Assembly: GCA_009599575.1 (NCBI GenBank)
Contig: VWND01000002.1
Span: 372,001 to 436,000 of the forward strand
Reading direction: 5' to 3'
Origin: Blumeriella jaapii
Lineage: Eukaryota; Ascomycota; Leotiomycetes; Helotiales; Drepanopezizaceae
Length of the DNA: 64,000 nucleotides
This document shows positions 45,497-55,806 of this stretch, piece by piece (the first letter of the stretch is position 1; the number at the start of each line of letters is the position of its first letter). A program made the position numbers and the translations under genes. The notes beneath the pieces were generated by a model that saw only the letters and a program-made list of their open reading frames with translations, had not been told where the DNA came from and made no database searches.

Positions 45497-46774
45497 ATGG
45501 CACAAACAATCCGCCTCGCAGTCTCCCAATCCCACACCCTTTCCACCACTGCCCAAACCCTCGCGGCCCTCGAAGCCATCACCAAAAATGCGGCCTTACA
45601 ATCTGTGGACCTTGTCCTTTTCCCGGAAGCATACCTGGGCGGGTATCCCAGAACCGCGACGTTTGGAGCCGCAGTCGGTGCGCGGAAACCAGAAGGCCGG
45701 GAACAGTTCTTGCATTACTTCAAGGATGCGGTAGACCTGGGCGATACACCGGAGGGGGCAGGCAAGAAGTGGGTTGGGAGAGAGTTGGAGCTACCGAAGG
45801 GAGGGGTGAGGGGTGATGGGACACGAGAGGAGCTGGAACGCATTGCGAGGGAGACGGGCGTGTTTATCGTGACTGGACTGGTGGAGAGGTGTGCCGGATC
45901 ATTGTACTGCTCTGTGGTTTACGTTTGTCCCCAATTTGGATTTCTGGGAAAGAGGAGGAAGGTTATGCCTGTAAAGAGCTCTCCACCGATGATTTTTGGG
46001 ATGGATGGCTAATGTTTGGGCAGACGGGAAGCGAACGTTTGATCTGGGCCCAAGGATCGCCATCGTCGCTGAGGGCTGTCACAACCGTGATCAAGGGAGT
46101 GAAGCTCACGCTGGCATCGGCTATCTGCTGGGAGAACTACATGCCGTTGCTGCGACAATCTCTGTACAGCCAGAACGTCAATCTTTACCTGGCGCCGACT
46201 GCAGATGCTCGGGAAACCTGGTTGCCTTTGATGAGAACCATTGCGTGCGAAGGGCGGTGCGTGGTGTTGAGTGCAAACCAATGCGTGACCAAGGCAAACC
46301 TACCGAGCTGGATCACAGATTACGATGCCGCGGAAGCTGCGCCAACCAGCACCACTGGTGCGAATGGCACGTCTACGCCTCTGAGTGTAAAGAGCAAGTC
46401 CAAAGCTGCGGAGGATGGCCCCGAAATTGGTATCTCTGAAAAGCAAGACTCGGCTGCTGCTGCTAAGACATTGCAATCGAAGAAAGACCCGTCAGAGTTC
46501 GTGTGTAGAGGGGGCTCATGCATCATCTCTCCTCTAGGAGACGTACTTTCGGGGCCGTTGTGGGATGAGGAGAATGGGTTGCTGACTGTTGACATCGACT
46601 TCGAGGATTGTCTTCGGGGACGGCTAGATCTTGATGTTGGAGGAAGCTACTCGAGGTACGTACATGCTATCTCCAGAAGCTGTTGTTTTCTCTGGTTGGA
46701 GTGTATTGACCGTTTCTAGAAACGACTCTTTCAAATTGACGGTCGAAGGGCTGGACCTCAGTCCGCCGCCTTGA
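45497..46774 (+). CDS. Nitrilase-type carbon-nitrogen hydrolase
   Basis: Hydrolase of nitriles or related amides with the Glu-Lys-Cys triad of the nitrilase superfamily. Three exons, 45497-45970, 46024-46655 and 46720-46774, give 386 residues through introns of 53 and 64 nt. Visible triad: Glu44 in [12 protein letters not shown], Lys155 in KRRKVMP just before the first splice (continuing [11 protein letters not shown]), and Cys193 in [11 protein letters not shown]. Also typical are the [13 protein letters not shown] and [20 protein letters not shown] blocks. Branch-1 nitrilases have this GYPR-type start. A Ser/Lys/Ala-rich insert of roughly 55 residues between ITDYDAAE and EFVCRGG is longer than I would expect. 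Substrate not predictable. ATG 45497 is preferred because the protein then begins directly with the first beta-strand, IRLAVSQ. Confidence 0.93.
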
Positions 46775-47102
46775 TTGTAGCCTCGCTTAATTAACCGGCA
46801 GGCTGTTTGCTCTCCGCTGCTTCGATGGAAAAGCACGAGAAATGCCTATATTTCTCCTACCAAGTTGACTTGCATGTTCAAGGTCCACAGCTCCCTTAAG
46901 TCTGGTGAAATGAGCTGCCTGGGCGTATAGTGCTGAATTGGATTACGTTCTCGTTCGCCGAGAGCTTGACGATAGCGAAAGCTGGTACACTTACCTGCAC
47001 CTTCTGATGGCGCTCTGCAGCCACCACGTCCGCTTTCCCATCCCAGTTTCACACGTCCGTCCATTCAACGCCCAAAAAGATTAAAATGATCCATTATGCA
47101 CC
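46775..47102. other. Spacer after nitrilase
   Basis: No feature seen. Confidence 0.6.
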
Positions 47103-47494
47103 ATGTTTACGCGTGGAATCGATGCTGATAGCTCTGCAACTAGCGAAGCGATATCTCTTGGCCAGCGCTACCCAAACTTCGTACAGTATGTAGAGATGGC
47201 GAGAATCGTGGCTAGAACTCTGGGAACTGGGAAGCTTGTATTCTTACGTCAGTGCCAGCTTTTCTCCTCTGTCGGTAGGAATGCGGTCTCCCTTGCTCTG
47301 TGTCACTCCAGACTCCTAGTGGCAAGTCTCTGGGTCAGCTGCTTTCTGATCTGGAATCCAAACATGTGGCTGGTCGGGAGCTGGTCGGCAATCGGGCATT
47401 TATTTCATTGGGAGACTTCTCCGTGGCATACATCAAAGCCACAGCGGGCTGCGGGGATGACGCTTTGAGTCGAGCGGCCAGTAAGGCGTGTTGA
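47103..47494 (+). CDS. Possible small two-exon gene, unknown function
   Basis: Two open segments, 47103-47237 and 47312-47494, join in frame through a 74-nt GTATTC...CCAG intron to a 105-residue protein. The junction reads LGTGKL-TPSGKSLGQLLSD. I recognise no family, signal peptide or membrane segment. The second exon looks protein-like (ESKHVAGRELVGNRAFISLG), but the donor is weak and the branch site unclear. It could also be a chance ORF pair or a decayed gene fragment. Confidence 0.28.
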
Positions 47495-47782
47495 TCTTGG
47501 GAAATTAACTCGCTAAAACAGCTTCAGCTGCCAACGTACGAACCCCTACTCGAATCCCCTACTGTAAATGCTGAAGGCACATATACAAACCCATGTTCCC
47601 CTTCATTGCGAAACGTCTCGATTTACAATCGTTTCCGAGGATCACAGTGTCCAATAGCCTCCGGAGGGCATCCTAGACGTGCTGTGAACGCGTCTCCATC
47701 ACGATGGCACGTTGACTCCTTCAACTGAATACTTACTCCCCCTCACCATGTTTCTCATGCTGACTTGTTTGCGAACACCCAG

Positions 47783-50590
47783 TCTTCCACCGACACTGCA
47801 GGCTCGGGCACTGCTACAAACTCGGAGAAAAACAGTTCCTCCGTCTCGGCATTCCTCTGGACGCTGGTTCCAGTTCTGATCCAAGCCGGCGCATTCGTGC
47901 TCCTGTTCTTGATCCTCAGACCGAAGCAGAAGCGAATCTACCGCCCACGCACGTATCTCGAGACTCTCTATCAGGGAGAGAAAACCGAAGATGTCCCAAG
48001 GGGGAAATTCAATTGGCTCAAGCCGTTCAGAAGCCTCTCTGACGAATACGTCCTCACCCACCAGTCCCTCGATGGCTACCTCTACCTACGATTTATCAAG
48101 ATGCTCACAGTCATCTGCTTCGTCGGCTGCTGCATCACCTTTCCGATCTTGTTCCCAGTCAACGCAACCGCTAGTGGTACAGCGAAGCAATTCGACATCT
48201 TGTCCCTCGCCAATCTCAACGACCGTGACAAGAATCGCTACTACGCGCACGTCTTTGTTGCTTGGATCTTCTTCAGTCAGTTTTCACGTACAGCCCGATT
48301 GATTCTCCGCTGACAATCTAGGCTTTGTGATGTATGCCATTACCCGCGAGACCATTTATTTCATCAACATTCGTCACGCGTACTTGCTCGCGAACTTTAA
48401 TGCAGCGCGCATTTCATCCCGCACGATTCTCTTCACCGATGTACCGGCCGAGTACCATGATCAAGAGAGGCTTGCAAGTCTATTTGGTGGATCGATGAAG
48501 AGATCTTGGTTGTCGACCGACTGCAAGGAGTTGACCGAGAAAGTCGAGGAGAGGGACAAGGATGCCATGAAACTCGAGAGTGCCGAGATCAAGCTTGTTC
48601 AACTTGCAAACAAGAGACGCCTCAAGTGGGAGAAGAAGAATGACGCCAGGAAAGATGCGTCTGCTCCGGCCGATGGCGCCGATGCCGAAGTAGCTCTTCC
48701 AGGTGCGCGATACATGAAAGATGGAGACCGCCCGAAGCACCGGCTTGGGAAAATTCCGTTGATAGGCAAGAAAGTTGACACGATCGAATGGTGCCGAAGC
48801 GAGCTCGGGAGACTTGTACCCGAAGTACAGAAGGAGCAGAAACTTCAACAGGCCTTTGAGGGCAAGCTGCTTCCAAGCGTGTTTGTTGAGTTCCATACCC
48901 AGCAGGCCGCTCAAGCTGCTTATAGACGCATGACCCCTTCAAAGGCACCACACATGTATCCTCGTGCCATCAACACAACTCCTAACGATATCATCTGGAA
49001 CAATCTCAGCATTACCAAATCGCAAAGGAAGCTGAGGAAGATCGGAACCACCACTTTTATCGTTTTGATGATTCTTTTCTGGTCCATTCCAGTTGCTGTT
49101 GTTGGTGCGATCAGTAACATTAACTATCTGATGGACAGTAAGTTTACAAGCGCTCCTCTGATAAGCGACCACTAACATCAGGCCAGAGGTCCCATTCTTG
49201 TCATTCATCGGCGACATTCCCCCCGTTGTTCTTGGTGCCGTTACTGGTCTCTTGCCTTCAGTCGCACTTGCGATTCTGATGGCACTGGTTCCTATTGTCT
49301 GTCGATGTAGGCAGTTCTCACATCCCAAATTTTATGCTCATGGCTAACGTGTTCCAGTGATGGCTAAGCTTGGTGGTGAAGTCACTCGGTCTGCGGTCGA
49401 GTTGAAGTGTCAGTCGTGGTACATGGCCTTCCAAGTCGTCCAGGTATTCCTCGTCATGACCTTCGCGAGTGGTGCTGCCAGTGCCGTCACAAACATCATA
49501 AACGACCCCAGCTCTGCTACAACGCTTTTGGCAGAGAACCTTCCCAAGGCATCCAACTTCTTCATCTCGTACATCATCGTTCTTGGCATCGGAATTGCTG
49601 CGGGCGATCTGTTGAACATTGGAGCCCTGGTTGGTTTCTTGCTTCTGGGAAGGTTCTTAGACAAGTCTCCGCGCAAGATCTTCAAGCGTTACATCACCCT
49701 TGCCGGTCTTGGTTGGGGCTCTCTGTATCCCAAGTTCGGCAACTTGGGAGTCATTGGTAAGTGCTCTCTCTTCTCCTTCGTTCTCACATCAATCTAACCA
49801 TGTCTGTCCAGCCCTCGCTTACTCCATCATCTCTCCCCTCGTCATGGGCTTCGCCACCGTCGGATTCGCCCTCATCTATCTGGCCGTACGTTACAACACC
49901 TTCTTCACTCTCACGAACAACGTCGACACCCATGGTGCCGCCTACGTAAAAGCCCTCCAGCAATTGATGACTGGCGTCTACATCGGCGAAGTCTGCCTCC
50001 TAGGCCTCTTCGCCATCAATACCGCTCCGGGCCCCATCGTGCTCATGGCCGTGTTCCTAGCCGCAACGGCCATCTACCACGCGCTGATGCGCCAGGCCCT
50101 CAGACCCCTCACCATTTACCTGCCCGAGAGCACGGAGGGCGCGCACCAGGCCTCGCTCTTCACGACCACGGACCACCAGGCCTACGACCACAGCAAGGTC
50201 GACGGCCCGCCGTCCGAGATGCCCGTGGCCGAGCCCAAGAAGTTCACGGCCAAGAAGGCGTCCTTCTTCCAGCGCCTCTGGGACCCGGCGAAGTTCAAGT
50301 CGCACGCCACGACGCGCGCTTTCATCCCGGACTTCCCGCCGCCGGCCTACACGCCCGAGGAGGAGGAGCTGGCCTACTACAACCCAGTGCTGACGAGCGA
50401 GGTGCCGAAGCTGTGGATCGTGAGGGATCCCATGGGCATCTCGCGGAGGGAGGTGCAGGAGAGTAGCAAGGTCGTGCCGATCACGGACGAGTTTGCGAGC
50501 TTCAACGAGAAAAACAAAGTGTTGTGGGAGTTTGAGAACCAGGGCCGTTTGGAGGATGTCCCTATCTGGGAGAAGAGGGTTGATTATTAG
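47783..50590 (+). CDS. CSC1/OSCA-family (RSN1, DUF221) cation channel-like membrane protein
   Basis: Multi-pass plasma-membrane or ER protein of the osmosensitive calcium-permeable channel family (yeast Csc1/Rsn1/Phm7). Exons 47783-48275, 48322-49137, 49187-49306, 49358-49756 and 49812-50590 join in frame to 868 visible residues. Order of domains: N-terminal RSN1 membrane segments (ending around FFSFVMYAITRETIYF), a cytosolic loop with the TILFTDVPAEY and FVEFHTQQAAQAAYRR blocks, then the 7-helix DUF221 core (TTTFIVLMILFWSIPVAVVG, FLSFIGDIPPVVLGAVTG, YSIISPLVMGFATVGFALIYL), and a long cytosolic tail with PPAYTPEEEELAYYNPVL. The 5' end is unresolved: the frame has no ATG after the last upstream stop, so a tiny first exon probably splices to the acceptor CCCAG at 47782, or the start region carries an error. 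A 35-nt alternative intron from ATG 47754 would also fit the frame but is very short. Confidence 0.88.
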
Positions 50591-51222
50591 ATCTCGAAAG
50601 GGGACCTTGGAGGAGGGAGGGCGGAGGGCAGCGGGCGCTTGATAAATTGGGGCGAAGATTGGAAAGGGCGTTCGTTGGTTTTGATACCGATCGGTTTTGT
50701 TTATATCCATCTCGCTTATCTGATCGCCGTATTGTTTGTGATCTACTGTAATTCTAATCCATAAATTGGCTACATGCGAATCTAACCAATTCACGATAAC
50801 AACATCACCATTACGAATTGGTGTCACTTGATCCGTTCGTACGGTGTCGAATGTTTTCACTTCCGACATTCGATGATCACCAACTAATCTATAATGAGAT
50901 GTGAATCGCATACACAGCAACTGTGCTATAATTTATAACAGGGACGGGGGGAGGAGGTGAATAGAAGACAGTCCGCACATCCATGTCCCAAAGGTCATGA
51001 AGTGTCCAAGGAGAAGGGCTTCATCCAAGTCGCAAACGCAGGCTGCGCGGTATCTAACCAAGAAGGACTCACAGAGACATCCATCCATCCATCCATCCCT
51101 CCTATCTTGGCAGTCGGTACACGAAGGGAAGAACTCGCACCGAGAGCAAACATTCCCACTCCCGCCCTGTAAATGAAATGTGCCAAAGCCGGACTGCAGA
51201 AAGTCGCGTGGATATGTAGATG

Positions 51223-51350
51223 CAGAAGAAGAAGAAGAAGAAGAAGAAGAAGAAGAAGAAGAAGAAGAAGAAGAAGAAGAAGAAGAAGAAAGAAGAAGAA
51301 GAAGAAGAAGAAGAAGAAGAAGAAGAAGAAGAAGAAGAAGAAGAAGAAGA
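51223..51350 (+). repeat. (GAA)n polypurine tract
   Basis: About 128 bp of almost pure GAA with one AAAGAA break near 51290. Confidence 0.95.
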
Positions 51351-51481
51351 GAGATCATGTGGGATCTACTGTAGGAGCTTCTCCGAGTACTGTACAGTAA
51401 CAAGAAAAGGGGCGACGATGCTTCTCTGTTTTGAAGCTGGGTGAAAAAGGCAACTCAAGTACTGTGTATCAGCAACCCATC

Positions 51482-51591
51482 CATCCATGTCAGGAGGGCT
51501 GCGTACATACGAGTACAGTACAGTACAGTACAGTAGCTGGGTACAATCAATCATCGCAACCACATCCATGTCAGGAGGGCTGCGTACATAC
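51482..51591 (+). repeat. 29-bp perfect direct repeat, two copies
   Basis: Copies at 51482-51510 and 51563-51591, starting CATCCATGTCAGGAGG and ending GCGTACATAC, 81 bp apart. The spacer contains a run of TACAG units. Confidence 0.9.
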
Positions 51592-52232
51592 AGAAGTAAT
51601 AGAAGACATCAAACATCGACCACACGAGGAAGAATAGAAGACAAAACACCGAGGACGGAAATTCGCATGTGAGAGTAATGAAGCAAGCCTTTGGAGCACG
51701 CAAGCAAGGAACTGGGGCCTGTCGTTATGAACCCGATAGGAAATTACACACGTGTTCCGAGGGCAATTAGGCGTCGTTGACAAAAGGCCATGATGAAAAA
51801 CCACGTCAGAAGGACCAAGTTCCTCGCTTGGGTACTGTTTGCGCAGCGATTTTTGGTCTTGTTGAGATTAGCTGCGAAGCCTTCTTCTTTGCTTCTGTTT
51901 CGTACTGTGCTTTCTCTAGGCGGGAGACAGCGTGGTTAAGCGAAGAATCTCCTCCTCTTAAGGTACCCAACCCATCGAAAGGATTGACACGCAAGTAGTG
52001 CAAATGATCACGATTAGAATGAGAAGCAAGTGAGACGAACAAACCTATTTAGGGTGTACACTTGTGCCACAAAACGGAAATATGATGATATCGAGATCTG
52101 TGCAAGCATTAAGAAGAATTGCAGAAAGTCAAAATATCAGATGATGTATCTCTAGATTTTATCTACCCTTATTAAGATCCGTTAGCGCCCTGACTATTTG
52201 CATTTTCGCTATCGCGTTCCCCTCCTCCCTGC

Positions 52233-53527
52233 CTACGACTGATTTGTCGCTGGAGCCGCCTGCTTGAGCGGAGGCAGAAGACTGCGCGTAGTCTGTCTCG
52301 ATTGCTGAGCCATTAGAGCATCGACGATGACCAGCGCAGCCATAGCCTCGACAATCGGCACTGCTCGGGGAACCACACATGGATCGTGTCGTCCCTTGGC
52401 CTCCAACACACCACCCTCGTCGCCATCGTATGTAGCTGTGCTTTGAGCTTGCCCGATGGTCGCGGGAGGCTTGAACGCAACGCGGAAGTATATCGGTGCT
52501 CCATTCGTGATCCCTCCTTGAATACCACCTGAGTTGTTCGTCTTGGTGGTGAGTCTCGGTCTTGCAATCCCGTTCTTGGAAGCGCCAGTCTCCATGGGGG
52601 GCACAGCGGGAGCAATGATGAAAGGATCGTTGTGCCTCGAACCCGGCACTTCGCAGCCCCCGAATCCAGAACCGACTTCGAAGCCTTTGGAGGCTGGGAT
52701 ACTCAACATTGCGTGTGCGAGCATCGCTTCCATCTTGTCGAACACAGGTTCTCCGAGTCCACTGGGAACATTTCTGATCACACAGGTGACGGTTCCTCCA
52801 ATGCTGTCATCCCGGTCTCTAAATTCTGCAATCTCGTCCGCCATGACTTTGGACGCTGTAGCATCTGGACACCGGACTGGCACGAACTCGTCAACTCGCT
52901 CGCGGGTGATGGTATCGATCAAGGAGAGAAAGGCGGGATTCGTAGCAGGTGTAGGGTGCTCGACAGTAGGAGGGAACATGTGCTTGTTTCCGACCGACGA
53001 CACGAAGGCGACAATCTCAATGCCATGTGCAAGCTTCAGATACTTCTCTGCGATCGCAGAAGCCGCCACCCGTCCGACTGTCTCTCGTGCACTGCTCCGT
53101 CCACCTCCGCTGCTGGCCTTGATGCCGTACTTCTCGAGGTACGTCCAGTCGGCATGGCTCGGTCTCGGGTACAGGTCCATCGTCGAGTTGCCGTAGTCCT
53201 TGGGGCGTTGGTCTTTGTTGCGGACGATCATTGCGATTGGGGTTCCCAGCGTGACGCCGAACTCGGTGCCGGATTGGATCTCGACGGTGTCCATCTCGTT
53301 TCTGGGAGTCGTGAGCGCACTCTGGCCGGGGCGGCGGCGTGTCATCTGCGGTTGGATATCATCTTCTGTGAGGATCATGCCGGGTGGTACACCGTCCACG
53401 ATGCACCCCACGGAGCGACAATGCGACTCGCCATAGCTTTTGAGGAATTAGCTGCTGTATCACCCGGGGTTTTTCGATTGAGACGGCCGTACGTCGTCAC
53501 CTTGAAGTATTGGCCAAAGGTCGACAT
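52233..53527 (-). CDS. ARO2: Chorismate synthase
   Basis: Last step of the shikimate pathway: EPSP to chorismate with reduced FMN; fungal forms also reduce the flavin themselves. Two exons, 53527-53493 and 53436-52233, split by a 56-nt intron inside the first conserved motif, give 412 residues, the normal fungal size. The joined N-terminus is [20 protein letters not shown]. Other signatures: [59 protein letters not shown], and near the C-terminal third [21 protein letters not shown] and the [19 protein letters not shown] block. Both active-site His positions (in GESH and KGRHDP) are present. Divergent from the lipoate-ligase gene with 251 bp between start codons. Confidence 0.97.
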
Positions 53528-53778
53528 GCTGAAGATCGAGGGGGGTGGAGGTGGAAGAGGAGTTGTTGTTGAAGAAGTGTGTTCGGGGGAGGGGGGGGGG
53601 TTGTGTCTGAAATGGTTTTTTTTTCAGTCCTCGAAGATTGAATGACTCCTCCACCTAGTGAGGGGCACACTTGGCGAGGGGTGGCTCCAGTAAAATGGGA
53701 ATTGTTTGTATCGCTAAGCTTCAAGATGCCAGGGCCAGGTCTCAAGCTTCAGTCGAGCATCAATTTCAGCTGTTCAGC
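53528..53778. promoter_or_regulatory. Shared ARO2/lipoate-ligase divergent promoter region
   Basis: 251 bp between the two ATGs, with a G8 run at about 53592-53600 and a T8 run at 53618-53625. No recognised operator. Confidence 0.5.
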
Positions 53779-55088
53779 ATGGCTCCCTCCCGAGGGTTGA
53801 CGAGTGTCCTGCGACACAAGGTCCAGCTTCCACAACTTCACGCTCGTCGATCTTCTAGCTTCGTGCAAGCAGCTTCCAATCCTTCGAACAAGTGCCAGGT
53901 CTTCATCTCTCGAAGCCTCGACCCGTACTTGAACCTCTCAATCGAACACTACCTCTTGCAAAAGAGCCCCGAAGATTCGACTGTCCTCTTTCTCTACACC
54001 AACCGCCCCAGCGTTATCATTGGCAGAAACCAGAACCCATGGACGGAAGTCAACCTAGGGGCTCTGCGGACCTCGGATCTAGGCGTCCAACTGGTGCGCC
54101 GCCGCTCTGGAGGAGGAACGGTCTTCCACGATGAAGGAAACGTCAACTATAGCGTCATTATGCCTACACCGAGCTTCGATCGCGACAAGCACGCAGAGAT
54201 GGTGGTCAGAGGCTTGCAGAGGCTTGGGGTGGACGGGGCCCGAGTCAATGAAAGACACGATATTGTACTAGACAAGACGATACCAGGGGAAGGAGTAGAG
54301 CCGTTCAAGGTCTCTGGGTCAGCGTACAAGCTTACAAGGCTGAGATCCGTGCATCATGGGACCTGTCTCTTATCGAGTCCAAACTTGGCGTCAATCTCCA
54401 ATTATTTGAGGGCTCCTGCGAAACCGTATATCAAGGCGAGAGGGGTGGAAAGTGTGAGCTCCAAGATCACAAATGTTGGACTGGGGAACGAAACTTTCGA
54501 ACAGGCTGTCATTGAGGAGTTCGGAAAGATGTATGGGGCTTTTGACACGGTTTTGGTGGTGGACCATGAGCAGAAAGAAGTTCCAGAGATCAAGAAGGGG
54601 TTCGAGGAGCTTGTGGTAGGTTCATGTGGACCTTGGGGGAGTTGACAAGCTCATTCGAGGCAGTCAGACGATTGGATTTACAAGCAAACTCCGCAATTCG
54701 AGTTCTCGACAGACGGCCATGATGGAGGCGCAGCATTGGCTGGAAGTACACAATGGGCATGGCCGAAAGATGTAAGCGAAACCCCATGGGATCAATTGGA
54801 TTGGCTCGGTAGCTAACGAAACTTCAGTTCCAGCTTAATTTCACAGCCAGAAATGGTGAGATCAAAGAGATCTCGCTGAAAAATAGAGACCGATACTTTG
54901 TCACGAAATCTTTGAAGGGCAGGAAACTGCACGAGATCAAATCGTGGCAAGATGTTCTTGCTAGCCCGTTTAACAAAGCAGGCATGAGTTCTCGGGATCG
55001 AACGCAGTACCGCGCTCAACTTGGGAGAGTACTGGACGAGCTGATGGGGTCTGGCGATGATGCAGCCGAGACCTCTCTCCGTGGCTAA
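53779..55088 (+). CDS. Lipoate-protein ligase (LplA/Aim22-like), mitochondrial
   Basis: Transfers lipoate to E2/H proteins in mitochondria. Three exons, 53779-54615, 54664-54771 and 54828-55088, all phase 0, give 401 residues. ATG 53779 gives MAPSRGLTSVLRHKVQLPQL, an Arg-rich presequence without acidic residues; an in-frame ATG at 53671 exists but is less likely. Signatures: LNLSIEHYLL, RPSVIIGRNQNPWTEVN, the RRRSGGGTVFHDEGNVNYS lipoyl-AMP site, and GSAYKLTR with the catalytic-site Lys. The middle exon was chosen because only its third frame continues the family: SDDWIYKQTPQFEFS, then QWAWPKD spliced to FQLNFTARNGEIKEI, an LplA accessory domain. The 62-nt second intron has a GCTAACG branch site. 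Confidence 0.92.
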
Positions 55089-55806
55089 GTGGTGAACGAT
55101 CAGGAGTTGAGCTGCTGATGACGTTCAAGACGAGCGATGGCTTGTCTAACCACATGTCCACTGACACGTCAACTGAGCCGGGAGAAAAGAAAGCGGAAGC
55201 TGTAGAAAGCGTGGCTTGAAAGCCGGCGGTTGTGATGTTTTAGAAAGATACATACACCATACACAATATCATACCCAGCCTCACGTCCTGAACCCCTTGT
55301 CTCCCTCCTGCAAGCACTTAGAGCCTCACACGTGACGTGACGGTTGGAAGAGCAACTCACCTCACCAAGAGCAGGTTGCCTGGTAAGGAAACCAACCGCA
55401 TTGACAGTCTGACACCAGGAAGACTCAAAACTGACTCGCGATAGGTCACTAAAACTCGGCTTCGCTCCCAACGATCAATCGGCAAAGGCGCGATACTCCT
55501 TGCGGGCCTGGGTAAGTGGTTTTGACGCGCTTTGCTGTGGCTGCAAACGCGCCAGGGGTACGCGCGCTCCAACGCGTTCCTGCACTACTTTACAAAACAT
55601 TCCTCTTCTCCCCTCTTCTACCTCTACCTCCCCCTACATACCATCCCACATCTTCTCTCCCCCTCCGCATCCTCAAGTCTTCTCCTCGACTGGACGACTC
55701 GTGGCCATTTACACTTCTTTCCTCTTCTCCGTCTTGAATCCTCGAAGCAGGAAATCCCCGCGACCCCTTTCCACCCACGTCTCCTCTTCCGCGACACGTC
55801 GCCGTC
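55089..55806 (+). other. Upstream region of the RNR large-subunit gene
   Basis: 718 bp between lipoate ligase and the RNR gene. Besides the ACGCG cluster, a pyrimidine-rich stretch (about 55600-55690) precedes the start codon. No gene seen. Confidence 0.6.
55525..55577. promoter_or_regulatory. Cluster of ACGCG(T/C) MCB-like boxes
   Basis: ACGCGC at 55525-55530, ACGCGC at 55547-55552, ACGCGC at 55560-55565 and ACGCGT within AACGCGTT at 55571-55578. They sit 230-285 bp before the RNR1 ATG. MCB boxes bound by MBF drive G1/S transcription of RNR1 in yeasts. Confidence 0.65.

Larger units (their letters stand above)
50591..52232. other. Convergent intergenic region CSC1-chorismate synthase
   Basis: Holds the GAA tract and the 29-bp direct repeat listed separately, and TACTGTACAGTA clusters at 51388-51400 and 51513-51533. 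No gene supported. Confidence 0.65.

Noticed and set aside
54616..54663. Reading through the first lipoate-ligase intron to VGSCGPWGS and a stop
   Set aside because: Splicing at GTAGGT...GGCAG restores the conserved WIYKQTPQFEFS segment in frame.
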